This document shows positions 1 to 46,925 of a DNA stretch of 64,000 nt, piece by piece (within the stretch, counting starts at the first letter, position 1; each line of letters starts with the position of its first letter). Position numbers and translations under genes: made by a program. The DNA is from Motacilla alba alba (taxonomy: Eukaryota; Chordata; Aves; Passeriformes; Motacillidae): assembly GCF_015832195.1 (NCBI RefSeq), contig NC_052032.1:9740618-9804617 (forward strand). Direction: 5' to 3'. Under the pieces are notes generated by a model. The model made no database searches, was not told the DNA's origin, and worked only from the letters and a program-made list of their open reading frames with translations.

Positions 1-386
1 GGGTGCAGGGCTGAGTTAGAGAACCACCAGAGGTGATCCTCAGAGCTCTGACTGCTCCTCTGGCCCTCCCTCCCTGGCAAGGTCACCTCCTGCTGGGAGG
101 CTTCTGCAAACTCCTCATTTTGGGGCGGTTTGAACTTGGACTTTACACGCTGTGACCTCTGTCCTGTAGCATTTAATGGAGTGTTTTGGTTTGCTGAATG
201 TTTTATATATATATAAATTTAATGGGAGTCCAAGAAGTAGTTTGGGAAGTAGTTCTCCAAACTGTATTTATTTTAAATGACTTGAATTTCACGGAGAGCT
301 CTGGAGTGCCTGCAGTTGTGCCGTGTGTGGTGTCCCAGCTGGGTTCTGTGGGTGTTGGGGCAGTAACTGAGCCCTCCCCTCGGCAG

Positions 387-37590
<37,204 letters not shown>

Positions 37591-37678
37591 AAAGCAGTTC
37601 TGTCAAACACACCTTCTTAACACCTTTTGTTGCCTTCCTTGGCCAGATGTTTAATTCTGTGACACGAGAGGACCAGAA

Positions 37679-37686
37679 TGTAAATA
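37679..37686 (+). promoter_or_regulatory. Pumilio-type element in RABGAP1 3' UTR
   Basis: TGTAAATA fits the UGUANAUA Pumilio recognition sequence. It lies about 90 bases after the RABGAP1 stop. A second match is at 38921. Such 8-mers also occur by chance in AT-rich UTRs. Confidence 0.4.
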
Positions 37687-38920
37687 TAATAGAAACACAG
37701 CATGTCAGGATTTCAATAGGTCAGTGATAAAGAGGATGGAAACACAAGAGAGGTTTTATTGCTAGACATGGGATGTTCATACTACTGATATTTAACAGGT
37801 GATGTAGCTAGATTGAAGCTCTTCCGAGAAACACTCCATTCTGCGCCTGGCTGGAGGCTTTTCACAGACTAGGTACGAGAACTTACCAAACCCTAATTGT
37901 TAAGTTTACATATGATAGGTTTTTTTACAGTTATAACCTTTTTTAATATTTTATTTGAAAGGAAAAGCGTCACTAACAAAGTTAAAAAAGAAAAAAATAA
38001 AAAAAAAGGAAAAAATGCAACAAAAAAATACAAGTTTATCAAGAACTACATCAGTGCCAGAAAGCAGTCCCCAGAGGTAGTAAATGGAGAGTAGGAGGTG
38101 ACATGTTTTGCTTTTTATGAATGGGGATGATTTCAGCATTCCTGTCGAGCAACCCCACTTTGTTTTAGTAGATGCAGCATCCATCTCTCTGTGTTTGGCA
38201 TTTCTTTCTGTTACTAATCAATTCTATGCAACTCTGGGCTTTTTTGGCATGGGCTGCCAAACCAATTTGCCACCGGAGGCTGGAGACTTGTCGAAGTGCT
38301 AGACAAGAATAACCGGAATTGTGGGCACATTTCCGTTTCACTTGTGTCATATTGTTTGATCCACATATCAACAGCGTTCAAATCCCCAGCACCAGGACTG
38401 CTGATAATACCAATTATGTGGATGGTCTGACATTCAATGGAGTCTGTCTGGGTTTTGTCAGGTTTCTGTTTTGTTTTTGTTTGTGTGTTTTTACCCGGCT
38501 GTAGCAGGCCTTCTGCGGAGCTCCGACAGAGCTCCCAGGTTTTAGTTTTGCACAAAGGTATGAATGGGACAAAGAAACAATAAACTGAGAAATATATGAG
38601 GCAAAAATCACAGCGTGAGTGTAGCTGCGAGCATCTCTAGCTGTCCAACTCGCTTCCTGGTAGCGTTCTGAGGTGGTGTAGGTCATTTTCCACGCTCGAT
38701 GCAGTTGCACTGGTAGGTGCTAAACGTGCTTGGAGTTCTCATTCCTTGGATTGTATGGAGTTCTCACCAGAAAGCTGTAGAATGGAGTTTTGCACCTTGT
38801 AATTTTTTTAATTTATAATGGTTTGTGTTATGCTGAAGTATCTATTGCATCAGTGGATAAATTTTGTGTGCAGTGTGAGTATAAGCTGGTAACAATATGA
38901 GGCACTGGTTTGTATATAAA

Positions 38921-38928
38921 GATATTTG
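38921..38928 (+). promoter_or_regulatory. Second Pumilio-type element in RABGAP1 3' UTR
   Basis: TGTATATA fits UGUANAUA and lies in an AT-rich distal part of the 3' UTR. Confidence 0.4.
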
Positions 38929-39360
38929 GTTTATTTTGTATTTCTAACTTTTTCTTGTTTACTGTACTAATGCTAGCTAATGTACTCTGTAACTACAGGA
39001 TAGAACATGCTATGTCCAAGCTTTTTTCCTTAACTGCATACATTATCTCTATTGTTTAATACCAAAAAAAATACTGTAACTCCATCAATATTAGATGCGT
39101 GGACATTGTGGTAGCATAGTTGCAGTGTGTATACTTTATGAATTGAAATATAAACTAGTAAAATTGTATAACTATTTTGTTGTTTCATTTCATTTGAACT
39201 GAAAATTATTAAATATTTTGCAATATAAAGCTAATTCTCTTCTTAAAGTAGAAGCAGTAGCATCTGCAGGCTTCTCCAAGACTGAAACCACAGTCATGCT
39301 GCAAAGGGCTTTGCTAAAAAAGACTGCATGTTCTGAGTGCTGCCAACACTGGTTTTATAT

Positions 39361-39366
39361 AATAAA
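39361..39366 (+). terminator. RABGAP1: Candidate RABGAP1 polyadenylation signal
   Basis: This is the first canonical AATAAA in the distal 3' UTR, 1.8 kb after the stop. A second AATAAA at 39506-39511 is an alternative. Confidence 0.45.
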
Positions 39367-39514
39367 ATCTAGGGTTTGCTTTGAAAAAAGAAACTGCAAA
39401 AGTGACCTTGTGCAGCTTGAAACTTGTGACTCAGTATTTCTCAAACATGTCCAATTTAGAACATTTTTTTTCCCATGGCCCTCCAAATTCTGCTTGAATC
39501 TGCAAAATAAATGT

Positions 39515-40738
39515 AGGCTATCTCTGCTTATCACCATCAGTAACAAATTCTGTGGGGTCAGGCATGGTTCATGTCATCTTCAGCAGGGTTTTGGAGCCGT
39601 GGCTGAGCCCGCACGACTTCAGGGCTGCAGTAATTGGGTCACGGGGCAGCTCTGCTCCCAGCCCTGTGCTCTGCAGAGATAACCAGGACAACAAATGGAT
39701 TCTTGTCACCAAAACCACCAGAGGTGGCTCGGAAAGCAGCCCCGCTCCAGGAGGCTGCTGTGATGTCACTTTCCCAGCCATATTTTGCTTTAAGAGAATG
39801 GCATCGTGTGGTTGTGTGTGGTCTGTGCTGCTTGGTCTTCCCAGAGGTGCATCCCTCGGTAAGGTCAGCTCTGCAGTTTCTCCATAATTGCAACCTTTAG
39901 AGAAAGTTTAAAGGTAAGCAGGGGACAGGAGGAAGCAACCCAAGAACCCTTCATCCACTTGTCTTTCTCAAAGGGACTGGGAAATAGTGTAATAGTGCAT
40001 TTTCCTCCAAAAATGAGGTACTTGAAGAGAAAAGGCTGCTTTATTGTTCAGATGTCTTCCACTCTCTAAATAAACATTATCTTCAAATTGCATGCAGCAT
40101 ATACTCCTCTTTTAGCATGGATGCAGAACATGCATAATTGTTTCACAGCATTTCATCCAAAACACTTTATAGTCAGTTTCCAGTCATGGATTATTTTAGA
40201 TGCCTACCTGCAGGTTTTTGGTGCTCAGAAATTGATATTAACAATGTATTTCACATCCAGCTCCATCTAAAATATCCACAGCTAAGTAAGAAAAATGGAT
40301 CCAATGCTGAGGTGTGCATCTTTGGAAGGACAATTACATGTGAAAGACAAGGAAGCAGGTCAGTTTTAAGATGAGGAAACTGAATTTGCAGATGTTCAAA
40401 ACTATGAATAAGGAAGGTAGAAAAGCACATAGAGTCAGAACTGCTGTATGTACGAGTATTTTACAGCCCTGTAAGAGAAAAGGAATGAGTGTGTTTGGTA
40501 GCATTTGGGGCATTAATGAGACGGTTGTTTTCTGGAAGTCAATCACCTTTCTGTTCACATGTGCCTCAGCTGGGTTTGAGTACTGAACTCCAGCTCAGTG
40601 CCAGTCTGCTGATGCTGGGATTAATCTCCTGTGCCCCAGGCTCCAGCTTCCAAATGCTTTGCGCGTTTGTGCTGTATCATTAAGTTCCAATGGTCTCAGT
40701 GTGGGAGCTCGAGTGTCACAATCTCATTTGTGTTGCAG
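39515..40738. other. Region after RABGAP1
   Basis: No gene, transposable element or RNA gene was recognised here. Confidence 0.7.
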
Positions 40739-40818
40739 AACTTCTTGGCAGCTCAGGGTCTGCAGCTGGAAGTGGATATTCAGGATCTATCGGAAAGTTT
40801 TACCTTTAAGCATTGCTG
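40739..40818 (+). other. Isolated exon-like segment (unassigned)
   Basis: An 80-bp segment is bordered by a good acceptor (CATTTGTGTTGCAG) and a good donor (CTG|GTAAGC). It is open in phase 0 as NFLAAQGLQLEVDIQDLSES and on to FKHC. With read-through of the donor the frame ends at once as TGG TAA. RABGAP1 exon 36463-36660 also ends in phase 0, so this segment could be an alternative last exon that replaces exon 37468 in frame. It could equally belong to a non-coding transcript or be chance. I do not recognise the peptide. Confidence 0.3.
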
Positions 40819-41560
40819 GTAAGCTGCCTTGAAATTTATGTAACTACCTCCCTGACTTTTTTTAGCTGCCCTTCTTATCTGTGGCAGCGATATAAAGTTC
40901 CTGTTATCTAGAGGAGGATTTCACTCCATCTGTTCAACAGCTTGGCTCACATTCATCCAGCCTAACTTTAGACACTTTGGAGGTGCCTAACATAAGAGTT
41001 TAATCCAGGGAGGTTTTCCAGCCCTCGGCGGGTGCGGGGGCAGCGCTGCAGGCGGGCGGCTCGCCCAGCCCCGTGCCCGGAGTCCTGGTGGATCAGGGGA
41101 GCTCCTGTGAGCCCGCAAACTGAACTGAGAGTCCTTCCTACATTAAAAAAAAAAATTACTGGCAATGAGCTATCAGTGGACACTCAGGGGGTTGCTCTCT
41201 GTTTTAATTTTTCCTCCTTTTCCCATCACTTTGTTGTGCAGTATTTTTCCTTCTGTATTGCCAAAGACCATCAAGGTCTCTTCATACAGAGATTTTGCCA
41301 GAATTTACCACTGCACATCCTAATGCATTTGAGCAACGCAGGCTTGGTTTTGCCGCATTTTCTGCATACCAACAAGCACGACAGTGTAATCTGGGACTGA
41401 GGGCTTTTCCTCGGGATAATCTGGCCACAGGCACCGTAGGAAACTCGGGCTGTGAGGCCAGAGGGAGGGCTTTGCTCAGGAGCCACGTTTGTTGAGTTTA
41501 ACATTGAAGTCAAGTGTTTCCTCATGGTGGTGTAAGTTCCTGCTGAATGGGGGATGAGTG
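40819..41560. other. Intergenic region with a small GC-rich patch
   Basis: A GC-rich, CpG-containing patch lies at about 41015-41095. No exon borders or known repeats were identified. Confidence 0.6.
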
Positions 41561-41579
41561 GAACCGAGCTAACTGAAGT

Positions 41580-41965
41580 AGAAGCGGGCTGTTTGAGGCG
41601 GATTTAGCCGAGGAGGGGCTCGAAGACCACCCCGCACCCTCCGGCCCCTCCTCAGCGCCCTCACGGCTTCCCGCGCTTTCCGCGGGGGCGGGGCCCGGGG
41701 CCCGCGGGGAGCTCTGATAGGCTGGCGGGTGATTGGCAGCAGGAGCAGCCCTTGCGTGTGGAGGCGGCAGTGGCGCCATTTTGTTTGCCGTGAGGGCAGG
41801 GGGAGCTAAGGCGGTGCCGGGGCGAGGAGCCTTGGAGCGGGGCCCGAGCAGGGTCTGTCCGGCGGGAAGAAGGTGCGGAGTGTGGCACACTGCTGAGCTG
41901 CTGGACTGGAGGGGAGCAGCGGCCTTCGGGCGGGGCGAGGGAACCCTGAGGGAACCCTGAGGGAA
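41580..41965 (+). promoter_or_regulatory. CpG-island promoter of an unassigned gene
   Basis: This GC- and CpG-rich island lies between RABGAP1 and STRBP. It contains an Sp1-type GGGGCGGGGC (41685-41694), an inverted CCAAT box (ATTGG, 41732-41736) and a YY1-like core GCCATTTTG (41775-41783), arranged as in housekeeping promoters. The motif order suggests a transcription start near 41.77 kb reading rightward. Bidirectional activity is possible. It matches neither known gene's 5' end. Confidence 0.75.
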
Positions 41966-41967
41966 CC
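41937..41967 (+). repeat. Three 11-bp direct repeats before an ATG
   Basis: GAGGGAACCCT occurs twice and is followed by a third partial copy, GAGGGAACC, that runs directly into the ATG at 41968. Confidence 0.9.
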
Positions 41968-42315
41968 ATGCTGATCCTCCCGGAGCTCTTCCAATGTCTG
42001 TGGGTGTTAGAAGAGCACCAGGGTACGGAGGACAGCAGAGCTTTAGATCCAAACAATAACCGCTGGAGATGAGTGATACTTTGGGGAAAGCCTGTACAAA
42101 ACCTGTAGTGCATTAATGGCCCTTGTGGAGGTGTAAAATTTTCGCCTTAATTTGCATGGGTTTTAAATAGTCTCGTCTGGTGTTTTCCCCTTGCAGACAC
42201 CCCCCGGCCCCTCAGGCTGAGGCAGGCAGTGAGTTCTTCCCAGGCAGCAGCAGCAGCCTTTCAGCAGGAGGTGGGTGATATTCATGGCAGCCTGTCACAG
42301 GCAGGTCTGAGCTGA
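41968..42315 (+). CDS. Candidate two-exon gene for a 57-residue unrecognised protein
   Basis: Proposed join: 41968-42022 and 42197-42315. The ATG at 41968 is the first ATG after the presumed transcription start and has A at -3. Exon 1 reads MLILPELFQCLWVLEEHQ and ends one base into a codon at the donor AGG|GTACGG. Exon 2 follows a strong acceptor (TGTTTTCCCCTTGCAG). It continues in frame as DTPRPLRLRQAVSSS, a short Ala run from GCA repeats, then FQQEVGDIHGSLSQAGLS and TGA. The intron is 174 bp. AATAAA lies 43 bases after the stop. The N-terminal 14 residues are hydrophobic and could form a membrane or targeting helix. I recognise no family. If the intron is kept, the frame stops after 34 residues at 42072. 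A non-coding RNA with the same structure is the main alternative. Confidence 0.4.
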
Positions 42316-42357
42316 GGCCTCCTGAGGTGGAAACCTTTGAAATAGGCTGTGAGAGCT

Positions 42358-42363
42358 AATAAA
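42358..42363 (+). terminator. Polyadenylation signal of the candidate small gene
   Basis: AATAAA is followed by a TG-rich downstream region (GTGGAGCTGTTTGATC, then AATGTGATGAGTGG). This is the arrangement expected of a working poly(A) site, and it would end the transcript near 42.38 kb. Confidence 0.55.
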
Positions 42364-42399
42364 GTGGAGCTGTTTGATCTCTAATGTGATGAGTGGCTG

Positions 42400-45300
42400 C
42401 CGTGGGCTGTTCTCCCTGTGGAGAATCTGCGTGAGAAGTCAGTCACACCACTGACTGCTAGTTAAGTAATTCATGGGTTCCTCCTACAAATCTGATCAGA
42501 AAGTTGTATTATGTCCTTGTACAAAAATGATCTCCTAGGAGGAAGCATAGAAAAATTGAAGTGTCTTGGAAGTAAATCTAAGTGATGTGTTTCTAATACA
42601 CCTTGAACTTACGGGTAAGGTGTTCTCATCCTCTCTTTATTAATAATGATTAAGATAGGAGATGTAGCAAACTTTGGAGCAAAGGTTTATCACAGAAGTT
42701 TTTCTGAATACAAAAAACATTACATGTTGGTTAAAATGTTAGGGCAAAAGTATTTTTTAATCAGCTTTAGTGGCTTGAGTTACATCTGAAGGTGACATGA
42801 GTTGGTCTCTCCACAGTTCACCTTAGGGACTCTTGGTGTGTGGTTCAACATGGTGGTCAGTGGAGGGGATCAGGAGTCCAAGTGAAGTTGTTTAATGGCA
42901 GTGAGCAGGCTGGTTCAGTTATGGAGTTGCAGAGGTCCATCTTAATCAACAGCTTGTGTGGCAAAAGTGATGATTTTGAGGAAAGTGCTGCGGTGTTTAA
43001 GATGGAATCGCAGCCCCCTGGGCTCTGAGGCTCCAGAAGGTGCAGAAGAGATGAGACTTGCAGGCTGCCAGCTCTGAGCAGAAGCCGTCCTCGTGCTGAG
43101 CACAGTTAGCGTGTGCCATGAAAACATCCAAGCTGTGTGTTTAAACTCCCTGCTGTGAGCGTCTGTTCAGGCACAGAGCTGGCGGTGTGATGGGGAAAGG
43201 GGGCCTTGGAGCCACATTCGTAGATGTCGTTTGGGAGGGGACACTGGAATGACTCCTGATGCAGTTTTCTGATGTGGCTGGTCAGTTTATGCCACACAGG
43301 GAAAAGAAAACTGCTGTGCAGGTTTTATTCAATTGCTGTGCCTGAGAAGGGCTAGTAAAGGACTCGCTGAGATGGCAGTGCAGTGCCACTGTCAGCTGTC
43401 ACGGTGCAAGCGAAAGGGGTTTATCAGTTCTTTTAGGAACACCACAGCAAACCACAGTGGTTTTGGCACAAGTCTTGGCTGCCCGGAAAACGGGAGTGAT
43501 CTGATGTCTCCTGTGTCCTGGAGGCTTGGCTGGCTTAGAGAAGTGGTTTGATAGTAATTAATACTGGTACACCAGAGAGAATGGGTGGGAAAGAGGAGGA
43601 GGATGAAGGCTGGTTGCTTGCGGAGCAATGTATATCTGAGCTTGCCACCTACTCAGGGCATGGCAGAACTGCTGCATAATACCACAGGGAACCACAACAC
43701 CTCATCGGGAAGGGAAGGGAAGGTGTTTTGCATGAGGATGATTGTGCGTCCCCCTGAGGCGGTTTATGTGTGGAACGGGGCAAACCCCCAGCCAGGGGGG
43801 CTGTGGGAGCCTGTGCCAGACTGCTGTGAATTGTAGATGACATGGCTGCTGCTTGTGGACATGAACAGCAAACTAGAGCTCTGGGTGCCCCAGCTTCAGC
43901 ATTACAGGAGTAGCCTGAACTCTGAATGTCTTTAAGTTAGAGGTGCTGCACATTCCCAAGGTTAGGACAGAGTGAGGAGACCAGTAATTACTGTAACTGG
44001 AAAGTACTAAATTCCATTCAAGATTTTATTCATTTATCTCAGAGAGAATAGTTCAAGGTACAGACAGAAGTTACATGCCTTCTACGTGTAACAGCATCTT
44101 TCTTAAAACTGCGTAGTTCTTTAAACCCGGGATAACTGACCTGAGCAGCTCAAACCCTGTCCATGTGCTTGCTTTGTGCTGGATGCAGGAGTCTGTGGCT
44201 ACCTCAAGACTTGCAGTATTGGCAGCATAGGACTTTGTGTGGAACTGCTTTGCAGGGCGGCATAATTGGATTTACTGAGCTGTAATTTGTCATCTTGCCC
44301 TGGTTTAGCCTTCCCCCTTCTACTGTAATCCAAAGATACCCAGATATTTAAAAGAAAAAAAAAAAAGTCCCTTTGAATGAATCAGAACCAGCAGAGCGCT
44401 GAGCCTGCCTTTATTGCAGGCAGGAAATCCCACCTTTGGTGTGTGCCAGCACCTAAGCAGAGGGGAAGAGGGAAGTGTTATTTGTGCAGGGTATGTGGCC
44501 CTTTTTTGGGATCTAAAGGCCTTTTTAGGATTTTGCCTCATGTTCATGCCTGGAGCAAGAAAGGGCCTTTTGTTGTAACTTTAACAAGAGTACACATAGG
44601 CTTTTTACAGCATTGCAAATAAATGTGCTGGAATGTATAGCCCAAAGTGAAGACGAATTCAGAGCCCTGAAAGCAGTGGCAGCTCCAGTTTCTTTCAGAT
44701 GATTCTACCAAGGATTGGGGTCACAAAAGAGAAGGATAATTTACAGCTTAGCAAATGGGAAAAACTCTTTATAGCTGACTTGCTGGAACTCAACCCTGCA
44801 GCAAACCACCAAAGTCAGCATTATGTCATGAGCAATTAAGTGAGGTGACACTTCTTGCAGAAAGAGGGGTGCTGTTTTGGGCAGGTTTATGGATGCAGCA
44901 GTTCTTTGCTCATGGAAGTTACAGGCTGGCGTGTTAGTTGCTTAACATCAAACTTGGACATCAGTCAATCAGTATTTTTTTCCTGCTTCCTCTGTGATCA
45001 AATACACTTTTCCAAGGTGATGCCAATTGCAGCAAGGTAAACTGGACATCTTGCTCGTTAAGCAGATGGTTCCTTCTGCATGGATCCCTTCGGTGCTGTG
45101 CCAGCAGGGGATGGGGCAGTCAAGCAGTGCTGGGGAGGGCCTGAAACGAAGGAGCTTTCTGCACAGCTTTCACTGTGTGCAGTCAGCTGCAGATTCACAG
45201 TGAGAGGCACGGCAGGTTGCCAAGGCAGAGTAGATGGACTTGGTATTTCTTGGTTTGCAGGGGGTGGGGCAGGACCGGGGCCACAAATCACAGTTTCCCT

Positions 45301-46860
45301 GCTCTTCCAAGCAAGATACTCTGTAACTGCCTGGGCAAAGTTAGCTTAGCTACGGCAGGACAGGAGTAAAACTGAGTAGGAGATGCCAGGCATTTTCTCA
45401 GCGAGGAAAGAAGGATGTGCCAGCCTCCTTTGCCAGTTGAGGCCCAGTGCTGTGAGGCTTCTCCCCTGTCCCACTCCCATGCGTGCCCCTCTCCCATTCC
45501 TGCGAGGCCACAGAATGCCCGCCAGCTCCTGGAGCGGGCCCAGCTCGCTTTGAGCTGTCACTGACCAGCAGTTGCCAGGCTGCTGCCGAAGAGCTGACAG
45601 CCTTCTCAGCACCTCAGAGATGATAATCCCAAGGGAGCTTTTGGAATGAGCTCTTAGTGAGCCAGCTACCATCAGGCATGAGCACAGACAGGCGTTATGC
45701 TAATACAGTAGGTAAGACTGACTTCAGTTTCAGTTAAGTGTTAATGATGTTTTCTTAAGTGACTCTCTTCAGTTCTTTGTGGATTGTACTTGCTAAATAT
45801 TTGATACAGCTCTACATTTCAAGTGATGCCTGGTTTCGTTGTGTTTGGTACAGTTGTCCCTGAGTAGCTTTTTGTGCATTACTGACTTGTTTGCAGTATG
45901 CCAGCAGACTGGGCTGGCTGCACACCGGCCTGTCGAGGGCAAAAGTCTCACACCAAGTCCTGGTCCAGTTATGATACATTCTAAGCTGTGGGATTTCGTA
46001 TATCTCACTTCATTAGGAGCAATCTCCATTATAGTCAGCTCATAACAGTTTCTAATCCCTTCCCAAGTCTGATCTCTTCTGAATTTGATTAATGACCTCT
46101 GCTCTCAGACTTCAATGTAGCATTTCAAGACCAGACTTCTAAGAAAAGTAAGACTATATGTTCACTGACTTCTCTTCTAGACTACAGCTGGGTTCTGTAA
46201 CTCCAGGCTGGACATATGTATAGATTCCAGTAAATCTTACCATGAGTTGCAACCTCAGGCAAACAACACCAGCCACACAATTGTCATGGTATCCCCAACT
46301 CCTGCCCTCAGTGGCTCTGGACAAGGAAATTGCTTGGATTTGCTTTGGACCTCAGAGGACAAACTGGGACCACGGGAATTTAAGAAACATAGTGAAATGA
46401 GAGGGGTGGAGAGAACTTTGAAAGAACCTGACTTGTTCTTTATGTGTATAATTTATCTTTTAAGAAAATAAACATCCAGTTTTTCTAATAAGCTAAGTAC
46501 TAGGAATTGTCCAGATTTCTTTTTGGAGTGAAACTTGCCTTCATGGCTGATCAGGGCTATTACAGCCTTCTCTGGGCTTTTCTGGTACTGCTTCCAAGGC
46601 AAACCCCCAGAGGTACTTGTGAGCAGCAGCCCTCGCAAGCTGAAATCCGGTAATGCTCTGTTCACTTTCCCCTCGCTGAAGGAACGCATTCTGCTTGTTT
46701 CAGCATGAATGTGCTTTATGTTTGCACCTCCAAGTCATCTCTGCTAACACTGCAGCCTTCGGGAGCCTGTCTCTGCTGAGCCTGTTACCTGACTCAGGCA
46801 CAATGCACCTCTGTGGGTTGGCATCCCAGGCTTCAGGACCCCCTCGGAGGCAGTTTGCTC
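42400..46860. other. Intergenic region, no gene seen
   Basis: No exon with credible borders and a recognisable product was found on either strand. No known transposable element was recognised. The region separates the candidate small gene from the likely distal end of STRBP. Confidence 0.6.
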
Positions 46861-46919
46861 ACTGTCACCAACCCCCCATGCAGTCATTAGGCCATAATTC
46901 CTGTTGACAGAGATAAGTC

Positions 46920-46925
46920 TTTATT
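46920..46925 (-). terminator. STRBP: Candidate distal STRBP polyadenylation signal
   Basis: The minus strand reads AATAAA here. Upstream of it is TGTATATA (plus 46963-46970), and downstream is a G/T-rich element, GGGGGGTTGGTGACAGTG. Together these make a well-formed poly(A) site for a leftward transcript, 12.8 kb after the STRBP stop. Other minus-strand AATAAA signals at 47315 and 47330 lie close by. Confidence 0.45.

Larger units (their letters stand above)
37591..39390 (+). other. RABGAP1: RABGAP1 3' UTR
   Basis: This is non-coding sequence after the stop. There is an A-rich tract at about 37982-38030, a likely internal-priming site in oligo-dT libraries. AT-rich sequence with several weak signals follows near 39.2 kb (AATATAAAG). 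AATAAA occurs at 39361 and again at 39506. The exact 3' end cannot be fixed by eye; about 39.25-39.55 kb is most likely. Confidence 0.75.

Noticed and set aside
41522..42113. Minus-strand frames of 176 and 150 codons in the second CpG island
   Set aside because: They are Pro/Ser/Ala-rich readings of GC-rich DNA and do not begin at a supported promoter. A leftward transcript from a bidirectional island is possible, but these frames are not evidence for it.
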